Positions 11,380-22,469 of a stretch of 64,000 bases of DNA are shown here, piece by piece. This DNA comes from Ovis canadensis. Lineage: Eukaryota; Chordata; Mammalia; Artiodactyla; Bovidae. The stretch is from assembly GCF_042477335.2 (NCBI RefSeq), contig NC_091255.1:18702501-18766500 (forward strand), written 5' to 3'. Every line of letters begins with the position of its first letter. Position 1 is the stretch's first letter. The translations under genes and the position numbers were made by a program. The notes below the pieces were generated by a model. It saw nothing but the letters and a program-made list of their open reading frames with translations, had not been told where the DNA came from and ran no database searches.

Positions 11380-12560
11380 CTGAATTTCTGAGATGAGATC
11401 CTCTCCTCATGTGCGGATACCCCAGGGCAGCTCCGGTTGTTACAGCTGAGTAATCAGGTGGGCCTCTGCCTGCCTCATCCCTGGGCACCTCCTGGGGCAC
11501 GAACTCAGTTGATCATGGGTGACCTTCCCAGAGAAAGACTGAGAGGCCCTCTTTATGCTAGGAGGACTTCACGCCTGAGCCTGTTTGAGAGAAGGAGGAA
11601 TCCGCATGGTTGCTCTGTTGCCACCTCCCCCGACAAATATTCATTTTTTCAATGGTCCTCCTGCGTTTGAAAGGAATTGCTGCTTTCCAGACTTTCAGAG
11701 GGGCCAGAAATCAGTGGTTTTGGCTACCAAACAGGAAACTCAAAGCCTTTCCGTTCCTTTGAGCTGGCTGGAAGGGCTGGGTCTGAAACTATAACTTTCC
11801 TTTAAGGACAGAAGAAAAGTTTGGGGTAATTTTTTTTAAACAACAACAACAAAAAAAAAACCCTTTCCTGGAGTCCTGAATACCAGCCTTGGTTGATGCA
11901 CAACATGGAAAAGAGCTGCCTTGTTGCCTGGCAGTCACAACGGCAAACAAATGTGTCTGGCCGTCTGTCTGGGATCTCCTGGTCTGAAATCCTGTTTGCC
12001 CCATTCTGATTGCTCCCTTCACTGGCTTTCAGTCTCCCCACCTTCAGTACCACCCTCCCTCAAGGGAGCGCCAGGCCGCGCCTGGCCGTGCCAGGCTGGG
12101 CCGGGCCCCACAGGATACAGCGACCCAGCCGGGCTATTCTTGTCTGTGTCTATTTGCAAGATGCCTGTTGTTCTCCGTGAATGTTTTTCTCATCATAAAT
12201 GTTGGCTTGGCAGCGGCCCAGTGTGGAAGCCATGGCGGAAGAGCTTGCAGAATCTCTCTTGTCCTCAGAGACTCAGCTGGTCCCGGTGTGGGGCCGGGGA
12301 GACAGGCTCATCGATGCTGTCGCTAGGAGGGTGCCTCTGTAGGTATCGCCGCCTGATGGGTTCAGCCGTCTTTGCAGAGCATGGGCCGCTGCCAGCACAC
12401 CCTCGGGAGAAGACCCCTGGAGGAGCCAGGGCGGCCTTGGGAGGCGCCTCTGGGTCTGATTGAAGACTCTTCTCCATGTGCCCTCCCCCACCCCACTCCC
12501 TAGAAATTCAAATGTGTGTCAGGCTAGAGAAAGCCACTCTTTTTTTTACTTTTCATATGA
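11380..12560. other. YPEL2 intron, partly GC-rich, no recognised element
   Basis: A GC-rich patch with several CpGs lies at about 12060-12450. A 180-codon plus-strand open frame covers it but has no recognisable domain and no splice or promoter support, so it is not called a gene. Confidence 0.5.
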
Positions 12561-12564
12561 TGTT

Positions 12565-12755
12565 TTTTAAATTAATTTATTCTTGCATTCCTATACAGTT
12601 AACAATGAGAAAACAGAAAGAGAAATTAAGGAAACAATTCCATTCACTGTTGCAATGAAAAGAATAAAATACTTAGGAATAAATCTACCTAAAAAAAAAA
12701 AAAAAAACATCTAGATATATAGAAAACTATGAAACACTGATGAGAGAAAGCCAGT
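12565..12755 (+). repeat. L1 ORF2 fragment
   Basis: 'cattcctatacagttaacaatgagaaaacagaaagagaaattaaggaaacaattcc' and then 'aagaataaaatacttaggaataaatctacct' is the well-known L1 ORF2 segment. An A-run interrupts it at about 12691-12706. It is a non-functional fragment. Confidence 0.8.
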
Positions 12756-13072
12756 CTTAGGCCCTGCCTTAGAACCCCCAGAACAGTCACCTCCGAGTAT
12801 TTAAAGTCACATACGCCTACCAGGAAAGTGTTTTGAGCATGTACTCCTAATATGTTTGTTTATTTATAAATGGTATACATGGGGTTGCTAATTTGTACAT
12901 CATAAACATTTACTAGAAATTTTTAATAATTTATGCAATTTAAAAGGATGGAAGAAAACACAATTATAAGTTTTTAATCTTATTTTATTGAAGGTATAGA
13001 TGATTGAATATGCTCTCTTTTCGGGGTCGGGGGGAAGTCTTCATTTATCACTTTCTGATTCAGTAATTCAGA

Positions 13073-13284
13073 AAGTGAAATTGTTAGTCACTCAGTTGCT
13101 TCTGACTCTGACCCCATGAAGTAGGACCTGCCCAGGCTCCTCTGTCCATGGAATTATGCAGGCCAGAATACTGGAATGGGTAGCCGCTCCCTTCTCCAAG
13201 GCGTCTTCCCAAACCAGGAATCAAAACCGGATCTCATGCACTGCAGGCGGATTCTTTACCATCTGAGCCACCAGGGAAGCCCTC
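13073..13284 (-). repeat. Bov-tA SINE
   Basis: It is complete in the reverse orientation and flanked by AGTAATTCAGA (13062-13072) and AGTGATTCAGA (13285-13295), an 11-base target-site duplication with one mismatch. Confidence 0.88.
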
Positions 13285-13395
13285 AGTGATTCAGAGGTGT
13301 GTCCTAAAGACAGTCCTCTTCAGTACCTCATTTTAACTGTTGCCCTTACTGAAAACGTCTTTACAAAGAAAGATAGATTCAGGTGGAATCTTTGT

Positions 13396-13485
13396 GGGAA
13401 TTCCCTGGTGGTTCAGTGGTTAGGACTTGGCACTTTCACTGCTAGGGGCCTGGGTTCAATTCCTGATTGGGGAACCAAGATTCTA
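13396..13485 (+). repeat. CHR SINE, 3'-truncated
   Basis: The head GGGAATTCCCTGGTGGTTCAG and box B GGTTCAATTCC are followed by GGGGAACCAAGATTC; the tail is lost. Confidence 0.8.
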
Positions 13486-13534
13486 TTGGATTTCACTAAC
13501 AAGAGTATATTTTACTGTATGTAAAAATAATTTT

Positions 13535-13877
13535 TTAAAAAATCCAATGAGTTTTGACACATGCGTAGTCTTACGCACCACAAAAATCAAGATGAGAAAA
13601 TAATTCCATCTCCTATGTTACTCCTTTGTAGTCAATCTCACCCCTTACCCATAACCTCTGGCAACTACTGATCTTCTTAGCCTAAAGCATTTCAAGCTCA
13701 TCCATATTGTTACATATATTAACATAGGTTTTCATTACATTTGAGTAATTGAAACTGCCAAACTCTGTCCAGATGTTGCCATTTTGCAGTGTCCTTGAGA
13801 GCACTTGGTTTTGTCAGTTAAAAAATTTTTTTGGATCATTCTAATAGGGCTATGTCAGTTGTTTTTCATTTGCATTG
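13535..13877 (-). repeat. Old L1M-like 3'UTR fragment
   Basis: It contains 'gagttttgacacatgcgtag', 'accacaaaaatcaagatgagaaaata' and 'cataacctctggcaactactgatcttc', typical of older mammalian L1 3' ends read in reverse. Confidence 0.6.
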
Positions 13878-14376
13878 ATTTTATTTTGGGGGGCTCCAAA
13901 ATCACTGCAGATGGTGATTGCAGCCATGAAATTAAAATACGCTTACTCCTTGGAAGGAGAGTTATAACCAACCTAGATAGCATATTCAAAAGCAGCGACA
14001 TTGCTTTGCCAACAAAGGTCTGTCTAGTCAAGGCTATGGTTTTTCCAGTAGTCATGTATGGATGTGACAGTTAGACTGTGAAAAAAGCTGAGTGCTGAAG
14101 AATTGATGCTTTTGAAGTGTGGTGTTGGAGAAGACTCTTGAGAGTCCCTTGGACTGCAAGGAGATCCAACCAGTCCATTCTAAAGAGATCAGTCCTGGGT
14201 GTTCATTGAAGGACTGATGCTGAAGCTGAAACTCCAATACTTTGGCCACCTCATGCGAAGAGTTGACTCATTGGAAAAAACTCTGATGCTGGCAGGGTTT
14301 GGGGGCAGGAGGAGAAGGGGACGACAGAGGATGAGATGGCTGGATGGCATCACCGACTTGATGGACATGAGTTTGA
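13878..14376 (+). repeat. BovB LINE fragment, truncated at both ends
   Basis: It matches the BovB 3' coding part from the 'ITADGDCSHEIK' segment through 'PTKVCLVKAMVFPVVMYGCDS' to '[16 protein letters not shown]'. It is split over frames and ends before the GTTCA-type tail. It carries a premature stop after GCDS, so it is dead. Confidence 0.88.
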
Positions 14377-14384
14377 GTGCTTTT

Positions 14385-14825
14385 TCAGAGCACAAGTTTA
14401 AAATTTTGATGAAATCTAGCAGTTTTTTTCTTTTATAAATTGTACTGCTGATGTAGTATCCAAGAAGTCTTTTCTAATGCAAAGTCACAAAGATTTTTTC
14501 CTGCATTTTTTTCTTAGTAGTCTCCATTTTGAATTAGTTTTTTTGTACAGACATTTCAATTTTGAACTACGAAGATCATATAAAATGAAAACATTAGTAC
14601 AAGTTTCTTTGGAAAAGGAATTAGGTTTCCATTCCCTGTCAAAATGTTGCCTTTACTTTGAAGGGGCAGATTTAGTGTGCATGGTTTTTTTGTTTTTTTT
14701 TTAAATATTGCCAAGTCAGTATTTTGTCAGCAACTTTTTGTTCAGGTAGTTTGGAATGTTTCTTTGCAAAGGAAAAATGCATAACCTTACATTTTTTAAG
14801 TACTTCGGTATAAATGAACCTCTTT
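14385..14825 (-). repeat. Old L1-like fragment
   Basis: AT-rich sequence with L1-like phrases ('tttttctgcattttt...tagtagt', 'tgaattagtttttttgtac'). It may continue the older L1 found at 13535-13877, with the BovB inserted between. Confidence 0.4.
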
Positions 14826-14835
14826 GGGCTACTCT

Positions 14836-15046
14836 GAAGGTGAAGTCGCTCAGTGGTGTCTGACTCTTTGCGACCCCGTGGACTGTAGCCTACCAGGCTT
14901 CTCCATCCATGGGATTCTCCAGGCAAGAATACTGGAATGGGTTACTATTTCCTTCTCCAGGGGATCTTTCCGACCCAGGGATCGAACCCGGGTCTACTTG
15001 CATTGGAGGCAGATGCTTTAACCTCTGAGCCACCAGGGAAGTCCAT
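14836..15046 (-). repeat. Bov-tA SINE
   Basis: Complete element with the exact 10-base duplication GGGCTACTCT at 14826-14835 and 15047-15056. Confidence 0.92.
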
Positions 15047-15227
15047 GGGCTACTCTATCCCATTATAAAAAATTGCAAGGATCCTACTGTTTAAGATCCT
15101 ATTTTTATAACATCAGTCTCATTATTGACGTCTTAAAGCACAGAAGCAGCAATTTTTTTTTTAAGGAAGTTGGAGGCAATTGACTCGTGGCATAAATATT
15201 TTGTAAATGATGCCAGATTTTTCATGC

Positions 15228-15650
15228 TATGTGTTGCAGGTTCAGATAGACATTGAAGACACAGTTCATGTCTTCAGGGAGCTCACAGTCTAATGAGGGA
15301 GTTAGTCAGACAGGCAGTTGAAGTCAAGTGTGCTGAGAGCTAAAAAAAAAAAAAAAAAAAAGGAACAGGCAGTGAGCAAGACGGGTCCCATCCATGGGTA
15401 CCAGTGGGTGCCTCTTCTTGGGGAGGTCAGAGAAAGCCTTATGAAAAAGAGGAGGCTGAGCTGAGGCTTGAGATTGGTCAAGTGAAGGAACCTCCCCGTC
15501 TTAGGGAGGATCGTGGGCAAAGTTGGTGAAATTCAAGTTCCAGGAATTGCTCATGGTTTGGCCTGACTAGAGGAAAAGACAGTGGCAGAGTAGGAAGAGA
15601 AGAGACTGCAGGGGGTGGTGGGGCCAGATGGTGAAACTTTTGCTATCCTG
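15228..15650. repeat. L2-like relic with A-run
   Basis: It contains 'gttcatgtcttcagggagctcacagtctaatgaggg', then an A-run at 15342-15361, then 'gaggtcagagaaagccttatgaaaaagaggaggctgagctgaggcttg'. This is the familiar L2-type ordering, diverged. Confidence 0.5.
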
Positions 15651-15654
15651 GTGG

Positions 15655-16440
15655 TGCTTGGGTGTCTGTGTGCTCCGAGACGGAACTAACTGGTTGGCCA
15701 AATCTATGACCTGTTTTGCTGAGACATTGTCTCATCTGAGCACGTGGCATGGACTTCCAGGTTCCAGGTCTCGAGGCTGTAACACTTGTATTCATGCTCA
15801 ATTCTAGCCTGGAGCTCATGTGTTCCCCGGAGATGCTTCAAGACCCAAAGGAAAGAGAGCTGGTTTTGCCCGAGCAGCAGCTGGGAAACACCTGCTTGCT
15901 CCTCGGAGCTGCACCCGGGAGCCAAGGCTTCTGGTGCATCTGCACGTTGGAGGCAGCCAACCATCCAGCTGCCCCAAAAACAGTTTTTCCACAAGTCAAG
16001 AATTTTAACCCTTCTCTGTGGCTGGTGGCCCTGATCCCTAAAGTCCGTTGCTTCTGGCAACAGCTGTCTTGGGCGCAGTGATCTGTGTCCTGTCTGGTTC
16101 TCCACTGCCCTCTGGTCATCTGTTAACCAGCCAGCCCTGGATCTCACCAGCCACTGAATAACAGAGGTCACGGGAGAGTCCCTTATTTTGTCTGGTTGTT
16201 TCTTTTCCAAGTGGTCTTCAGAGCAGACGAGGATGTTTAATTCAGGGTACAGTTGTCAAGCCACATTAAAAAATGCAGGCAGCCGTGCAGAACATGGCTG
16301 GCTCATGTCAGCCAGACATTCCAGTGCAACCAGAGGAGGAAACACGCACAGGGCCCGTGTTAGTGGAAGTATCGCACGGTGAGCTTTCGGGCTCCGGTTT
16401 CTCCCAGTCCCTGCCATCCTCCAGCCAGAAGAAAGACACT
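15655..16440. other. YPEL2 intron, no recognised element
   Basis: Overlapping open frames on both strands (168 codons minus, 110 codons plus) have no recognised family, and no splice or promoter evidence supports them. Confidence 0.5.
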
Positions 16441-16445
16441 CCTAT

Positions 16446-16712
16446 TTGTTGTTGTTCTTGTTCGGTTACTAAGTTGTGTCCAACTCTTGTGACCCCATGG
16501 ACTGCAGCATGCCAGGCTTCCATGTCCTTCACTATCTCCTGGAGTTTGCTTAAACTCATGTCTGCTGAGTCAGTGATGCCGTCCAACCATCTCATCCTCT
16601 GTCTCCCTGCTTCTTCTCCTGCCCTCAGTCTTTCCCAGCGTCAGTCTTTCCAATGAATATTCAGGGTCGATTTCCTTTAGGAATGACTGGTTTGATCTCC
16701 TTGCAGTCCAGC
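16446..16712 (-). repeat. BovB 3'-end fragment
   Basis: It starts near the BovB tail (CGGTTACTAAGTTGTGTCC) and continues through the complement of the '[15 protein letters not shown]' coding segment to 'ctccttgcagtcca'. About 40 bases of the BovB interior are deleted near 16640. Confidence 0.85.
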
Positions 16713-16814
16713 TCCTATTTAAGCTAGAAGTTAAAGTGGGATTACCCTTTAGTGGGCATTCCTGTGACCTGGAGATCAAGTTGCCCACACCTCAAAAAGA
16801 GAACTCCCGCACTG

Positions 16815-16936
16815 CAGGTTTTTCTGTTTGTTTGGCTGCACAGTGTGTGGGATCTTAGTTCCCCAACCAGGGACTGAACCTGTGTGCCCTGCATTGAAAG
16901 GTGGATTCTTAACCACTGGGCCACCAGGAAAGTCCT
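16815..16936 (-). repeat. CHR SINE
   Basis: A T-rich tail is followed by 'gtgtgggatcttagttccccaacc' and the head complement ending CCACCAGGAAAGTCC. Confidence 0.85.
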
Positions 16937-16939
16937 CGT

Positions 16940-17397
16940 ACTGCCAGTTAGGAAGACAGTGACTGTTCGAGCAGTTAGGGTCTCCAAAAAAGTGAGACCA
17001 GGGAGGAGTGTGGGTTTGGTGGTTCGTTCTTACCTTGGGGATTCTTTGCTGTCTCCTGAGGGTTGCACCAAGAGGGCCTGGAGAGGTACTTGTGCCTGTG
17101 GCCGTGCCCTGGCCGACTCGAGGAAAGCTGTGGGCAGCACAGATGGCCAAAATCATATGGGTCCAGGAAAGGCCAGTGTGGATTAATGCTGTCTTCTTGC
17201 CAATCCAAGTGTGTGCTGACCCGGGTTCCGTAGCTCTGTTGATTCTGCCATCTGCCAGCTGGACAGTTAACTGGCTCACTGCTCCCTTTTAGCTGTGTCG
17301 GTCCTGCAAGGTCATGATTGTTGTGCTTTGGGGTTGGTTTCCCCCCTGGGTGGGTGAAATGGATCTCTAACCATCGATTTGTCTTCTTGCATTTCAG
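16940..17397 (+). other. Intron end upstream of the 44-base YPEL2 exon
   Basis: No repeat was recognised. The final 20 bases form a good acceptor: a T-rich tract ending TTGCATTTCAG. An open frame on the minus strand is a chance feature. Confidence 0.6.
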
Positions 17398-17441
17398 TCG
17401 TTCCAAGGAAGTCAAGGACGAGCATACCTCTTTAATTCAGT
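17398..17441 (+). CDS. YPEL2: YPEL2 coding exon, residues 40-53 plus two bases of codon 54
   Basis: This 44-base exon reads SFQGSQGRAYLFNS followed by GT, the first two bases of the Val54 codon. It is preceded by a pyrimidine-rich tract ending in CAG at 17395-17397 and followed by the donor GTGAGT at 17442-17447. The encoded segment is the central Yippee-domain stretch (G-x3-L-x2-N type spacing) shared by YPEL1 to YPEL4, so by itself it does not separate the paralogues. Intron phase 2 matches the next exon, whose first base completes the valine codon. It is too short to appear as an open reading frame of notable size and was found by recognising the protein motif. Confidence 0.92.
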
Positions 17442-18459
17442 GTGAGTGTCTCTGAATGGTACATCCATTGTTCGGTGCAAATTTTGAGGGATGGGGAAAA
17501 GCAACACTCTGTGATGATTACACAATGGAACCTGTCCTCTCTGACACACACACACATACACACAACCCCATGGAACATTATTTACCATACATGTTAGCCA
17601 GTCATCCTTGGGGAATTCGGTGGGGGGGCATCATCTTGGGCTAAAAATAATGTAGGCAGTACTCCAGTAAGCACAGAGGCCTATAGGCTCCTAGCAAAGA
17701 AGCTGGAGTGCTTCTCCTGAAGCCTGACCACGAAGGTCTCAGAACTAGACCTGAGACGTGTCTCTGAGGAAGAGAGGAAAATGAACAGAAGACCCCGGGA
17801 TCTGCTGGAGGACTGAGGCTGGAGGAGGCTTTGTAAAGTGGAATGAGCTAAGAGCCTCCATCCCCTCGTATCGTCTGCCACAGCCCTCAGCATCATTTAC
17901 AGCTTTCTCTGGGAAAGCAAGCCTGATGAACTGTGAAAATGGAAATCTAGCCTGTCCAGCTTGAAATCATAGGTGCTCCGTGTGGGAGTCTAGAGAGCTG
18001 ATGGATGGGGCTCATCCGTCCCTGTGATGAGGACAGGACTCTGCTGTCATGATTGACATCTCCGGCCACAGTCTGTCCTCAGGAAGATCTGGGGACCTGT
18101 GCTCATGGCTGTGGGCTTTGGTGTGGTTATCAGTTTGTCCCCTTAAATCACAAGCCTAAAAGCACTTGTTAAGAAAAGCTCTGAAAAAAGAAAAATTCTA
18201 AGCAAAATCTCAACCATAAAGACTATGTTGAGTCAACTCAGTGAATCAGAACTTTCAGATCTGACAAACAGCTCAATGGAGATGTTTCCATGTGGCTGCC
18301 TTTTGGGAGTTTGCTACTAGTTTGTTAGAGATGATGCTCTCAGCGTTAGCTTCCCTTGGGGCAGCCGTCTTCAGTTAATCTTTTGCTGGAAGTTCAGCTT
18401 CAGCAACCGATGGGCATTTGCCTGACTCCCCGCTCTCTCTCTCCCCGTCCCTGGCACAG
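17442..18459 (+). other. YPEL2 intron between residues 54 and 55
   Basis: About 1.0 kb, GTGAGT...CACAG, phase 2. A short (CA)n run lies at 17543-17564. No interspersed repeat was recognised. Confidence 0.85.
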
Positions 18460-18568
18460 AGTTAACGTGGGCTGCGGGCCGGCGGAGGAGCGCGTGTTGC
18501 TAACAGGACTGCACGCCGTCGCAGACATTTACTGTGAAAACTGCAAAACCACCCTGGGCTGGAAATAT
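18460..18568 (+). CDS. YPEL2: YPEL2 coding exon, residues 54 (last base) to 90
   Basis: This 109-base exon follows a long CT-rich tract and an AG at 18458-18459, and ends at the donor GTAAGT (18569-18574). It encodes [20 protein letters not shown] and continues through the second zinc-ligand pair, Cys79-x2-Cys82 (YCENC), to the GWKY signature at residues 87-90. These are the hallmark C-x2-C-x4-GWxY residues of the Yippee domain. The exon is fully open in the frame set by the 44-base exon upstream, with no stop or frameshift. Confidence 0.94.
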
Positions 18569-18824
18569 GTAAGTACTGAGGGGTCTGGTTGGTGGAGAGT
18601 GTGCCGTAAAGAAACTGAGAGTCGGACACTGGAATGCATTCTCCCACTTGCTTCCCCTGGCCTTGTGGGATTATCTTCAACGAGGATGGGAAACTGAGTT
18701 CAAAGAGCAGTTCCTGGCACACAAGCGTCCTCTTTGCATTGATAGTCCACTCTTCCTACTCAATCCTTCACCTACTCCTGACACACAGACACACAGTCAC
18801 GCACCCTCTCAGTGTAATAATAGT

Positions 18825-19037
18825 GAAAAGTGAAGTCACTCAGTCGTGTCCGACTCTTTGCGACCCCATGGACTGTAGCCTACCAGGCTCCTCAGTCCAT
18901 GGAATTTTCCAGACAAGAGTACTGGAGTGGGGTGCTGTTTCCTTCTCAGGGGATCTTCCCGACTCAGGGATCGAACCTGGCTGTCCCACACTGCAGGCAG
19001 ACACTTTACCCTCCGAGCCACCAGGGAAGCCCAGCAG
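18825..19037 (-). repeat. Bov-tA SINE
   Basis: Complete element in the last YPEL2 intron. The short direct repeat TAATAGT at 18818-18824 and 19038-19044 is a probable duplication. Confidence 0.87.
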
Positions 19038-19079
19038 TAATAGTAGTAGTGATGACAGTGGCTCATAACATCTCCCGAC

Positions 19080-19198
19080 CGCTTACTGTGTCCCCGGCTT
19101 ATGCTATTTTATTTACTCTTCACAGAATCCTTAGAGTGTGAGCCATATTTTAATCCCTAGCTTACAGATGAGGAAACTGAGGCTTAGGCAGGGTAATA
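19080..19198 (-). repeat. MIR-like relic
   Basis: 'cttacagatgaggaaactgaggcttaggcaggg' is a near-perfect complement of the MIR core. Confidence 0.7.
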
Positions 19199-19327
19199 AT
19201 TTTTATTTATTTTTATTTTTTGACCATGCCGTGCAGCATGTGGAATCTTAGTTCCCTGACCAGGGACTGAACCCACACTCCTGGCACTGGACGTGCAGTC
19301 TTAACCACGAGACTGCCAGGAGAGCCC
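19199..19327 (-). repeat. CHR SINE
   Basis: A (TTTA)n tail, then 'gcagcatgtggaatcttagttccctgacc', then the head complement GACTGCCAGGAGAGCCCC. It inserted into the end of the MIR relic. Confidence 0.85.
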
Positions 19328-19329
19328 CT

Positions 19330-20245
19330 TGACAGATACTTGTGATGTCTCCCGGCAGCTAGGAGGGTGTGCAGAGCCTTGCCAGGGAGAGAGGGGGTAT
19401 GTGTGTGCAGTGAAAGTCAACTTGTATTGTTATTGTTGCTGCTGCTATTATTATTGGTAGATCTTTTCACAGTGCTTTTCTCTCCCCTCTCTATCATTGT
19501 GGGGATGTTGAAAAGGCAGTCTTCCTGTTCCTGGGAGAGAACTTTATTCCATGTTGTCTCAGAGGGTTGGTGTGGGGCTGGCTCATAGGACCTGCTTAGG
19601 AAGGAGCCTGAAGGAGCAGTCAGAACCTCCTGGAGAGTGATAAGGATGTGTCATGTAGGTTTGTCGATGGCAGCAAAGACACCACTCTGCAGGACTTTGC
19701 TGGTGGAGGAGCTTCTGCATATGTGGGAGCAGGGAGCATAGGGGAAATCTGTGTCTTCTGCTCCTTTTTTCGATGAGTCTAAAACTGCTCTAAAAATATG
19801 AGTCTGTGTGAAAAAAGGATGTTGAGCAAGAGAAGCCAGCCATGAAAGTATGATTCTGTTGAAATAAAGTTTAAAAATACTCAGATCATGAAAGCTGCAG
19901 CAGGTTGAGTCCAGGGAAGGAGCGCAGCCTTTAGAGTCTGTCTTTCATGTCTTCCTTGGAATGTGCAGAATGAGAACGGAAAAACCTAGACACGGTGTTT
20001 CACGATGCTGAGAAGGTTTAGCCACAGGTTCATCTGGGAGAAAGGGCCTTGGCCGTTCCGATTCCTGTGTGGCCACTGGTCCCCGCTGTGTGCTCTGGGG
20101 GCCTCAGTTCTGGTTTTGATTACCCAGAAATGTTCTGCCCCTTCTTTGTTTCCCAACTTCTTGATTATCTTACTCCTTGAAGATGTGCTGGATCGTAGAC
20201 AGAAAATAATCCTGAGTTGGCCGGCTTGGCTCCTGATTAAGTCCT
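19330..20245. other. YPEL2 intron, no clear element
   Basis: Short TTG/TTA triplet-rich stretch at about 19425-19457. Some 'gataaggatgtgtcatgta' and 'aggaaggagcctg' phrases may be an L1 or L2 relic, but this is not firm. Confidence 0.4.
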
Positions 20246-20246
20246 G

Positions 20247-20372
20247 AGGACTTCCCTGGCAGACCAGCGGTTAAGAATCCACCTTGCAATGCAGGGGACA
20301 CGGGTTGGATCTCTGCTTGGGGAACTAAGATCCCATATGCCACACAGTGGCAAAAAAAAAAAAAAAAAAAAA
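20247..20372 (+). repeat. CHR SINE with A tail
   Basis: The head is GGACTTCCCTGGCAGACCAG, box B is GGGTTGGATCTC (diverged) and an A tail runs at 20352-20372. Confidence 0.88.
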
Positions 20373-20584
20373 TCCAGTCCTTTGACAAAGCTTTATTTAT
20401 TAAGAGCCTTTGTGTTAGATACAAAAGTGAATGAGAGACATTCCTTGCTCTCAGGATGCTTATAGTCATGATACTTGGGAGGAAAGCCACAGGTGACTGT
20501 CAAACGGCTGGACAGGACAACAGAAAAACATCCATCTCCCCAAACGTTCCCTGATCCCCTCTCACACACCAGGGCCAGTGCTCC

Positions 20585-20690
20585 AGCCTGTCATTCCATT
20601 ATTCCTTCTGATCCTTACCATGACCCTGTGAAGTACTTGTAATTATCCCAACTTTGTAAATGGAAAGTTTATAATTTTGCAGACTATTAC
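20585..20690 (-). repeat. MIR-like relic
   Basis: 'ccttaccatgaccctgtgaagtacttgtaattatcccaactttgtaaatgg' is the complement of the MIR core region. Confidence 0.5.
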
Positions 20691-21067
20691 TGGAAGGCAG
20701 ATGCTTAAATGATGCTTTTGATGCTAGGAAGCAGTAGGAGCGGGGTTTAATCTGCGATGTCTGTGTCCATCCCAGATCCTGTGCTCTGTCTGCTGGAGTC
20801 CACTCGTAACATTTTGCAAGTGTCTTGAGGCTTGAGGGGTGGGCGTATTGGTTTTCTTTTCCCTCTCTCTCTCTCTCTTTTGTTTAAATAGGGACACACT
20901 GTCACTTTCCTAGTTTTATTTTTTTCCTCCCTCTGTATTCTGAACACACTATCATGGAACAACAGGTCTTGTTCCTAAACCATATTCCTGTGTTGTGTAC
21001 ACATCACACTCATGCAGACGGAGCTGGGGAATAATGAGTGTCAGGGAAATTACTGCTGAGCCCACAG

Positions 21068-21070
<3 letters not shown>

Positions 21071-21115
<45 letters not shown>
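21071..21115. repeat. (GT)n microsatellite, 22 units
   Basis: Uninterrupted GT repeat of 45 bases in the last YPEL2 intron. No SINE adjoins it, unlike the repeat at 39757. Likely length-polymorphic. Confidence 0.97.
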
Positions 21116-21116
<1 letters not shown>

Positions 21117-21119
21117 TGT

Positions 21120-21780
21120 TTGCACTTTCTCTTGGTGCCCCTCCCCTCTCTGCTACGGGGAAAGACTCCTCTCTCAATAAGAGACTCAAGTCCGAACTCG
21201 CATTCTGAGACCCAGAGCCCCTGAGCTCTAGAACAGAAGATACAGTTAATACAAATGCTGCCCAGCACCTTTCAGCAGTAGGATTTAGCTCCTTTTCGAT
21301 TTGGGGGGCCCAGAAGGGAGAGTTTTTCCACTGTTCTGCCCATTGAGCTTTGCCATCTGATGACTGTGACACCCACTGTTTTTTTAGATAACACACCAAG
21401 ATGGCTTTCTGTATCTGCAAACAGAATATCACCTTGATGCCACACCAACGCAGGACTTATTTCTGTGGGGCTTGTTAGCTGGGAGAGCCTGTGGAGCTGT
21501 GTTTCAGATGGGCACCTCCCAGCTGGTTTGTGCTGGGTTTGCCCTCTGGAGGCCTCACAGCTGAGTGGGGCTCAAGGGCTGGCAGGTCCTTCAGTCTGCA
21601 GTTCATACAGCTCCTTTCTTCCTGGAGAAAGGCAGTGATGGAAAAACAAACTTAACCCATCTGACATGGAAATAGCAAGATAAGAAATAAAAGAGAGACC
21701 TGTTTGGCAATATAGTACACTTTGTTTCTCTCCCCCAGTGCCTTTTGTCTCAGCCTAACAAGCACAGTTTAAAATAATGG
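21120..21780. other. Last YPEL2 intron, no recognised element
   Basis: No repeats or RNA genes recognised. Confidence 0.45.
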
Positions 21781-21784
21781 CATA

Positions 21785-21912
21785 GTGGGCATTCCCTGGC
21801 AGTCCAGGGGTTAGAATTCCATGGTTTCACTGCTGAGGGCCCAGGTTCAATCCCTGGTCAGGGAACTAAGATTGCAGAAGCTGCTCGGCACAGCCCCCCA
21901 AAATAATAAAAA
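21785..21912 (+). repeat. CHR SINE
   Basis: The head is GGGCATTCCCTGGCAGTCCAG, box B is GGTTCAATCCC, and 'gggaactaagattgcag' and an A/T-rich tail follow. Confidence 0.87.
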
Positions 21913-21989
21913 TTTGACACAAATTCTACCGATACCTTTGATTTCTGGTTAACATCAAAAATGAAGTGCCCATAAGATTTTACAAGGCG

Positions 21990-22215
21990 GACAAAACACA
22001 AAATAGGTATACAATGAACCAGACGGACAGACACAAAATAGATACAAATTATGCTGCATGTTTGAATGTGGTTAAGTGCTGTGGAGAAAAGTAAAGCAGG
22101 AAGTGACAGGGGGCAAGGGGGTGGCTGCAGGGGAGGCTGTGGTTTTCAATAAAGACCTTACTGGGATGATGACGTTTGAGCAAAGATGCTAAAGGAACTC
22201 TACTGCAAAACTGAG
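21990..22215 (+). repeat. L2-like relic
   Basis: 'aagtgctgtggagaaaagtaaagcaggaagtgacagggggc' and then 'aaagaccttactgggatgatgacgtttgagcaaag' is the recognisable L2-family 3' segment. Confidence 0.55.
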
Positions 22216-22469
22216 AAAATATTTAGAATACTTAAATTTAAAAATATTTAAATTTTATTGTAAATATGGAGACAGTCCTGGTGATGCCTCAGTCCTGCAG
22301 TTAAGCCAAGGGGGCATGGCGTGCTTGAGCGGTGGGCCTTCTCAGTGAGGCTGGGGCCAGACTTGAGAGGCCCCGAGGCCTGTCACTGGCCCTGCCTTTG
22401 CTCCTGTACGCCAGAAGTCACCTGCGCGTCTTTGGTCATTCCATCTTCTCTTCCTTTGTGTTTCCGTAG

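Noticed and set aside
11921-12463. 180-codon plus-strand open frame
   Set aside because: Composition is typical of translated GC-rich non-coding DNA and no family is recognised. It lies within the YPEL2 intron.
13878-14376. YPEL2 intronic coding sequence resembling an enzyme
   Set aside because: It is a BovB reverse-transcriptase-region fragment with stops, not a host exon.
15704-16210. 168-codon minus-strand frame overlapping a 110-codon plus-strand frame
   Set aside because: Both strands are open over the same bases, neither has a domain, and no exon boundaries fit.
21010-21432. Frames with long Thr-His repeats
   Set aside because: These are translations of the (GT)n microsatellite.
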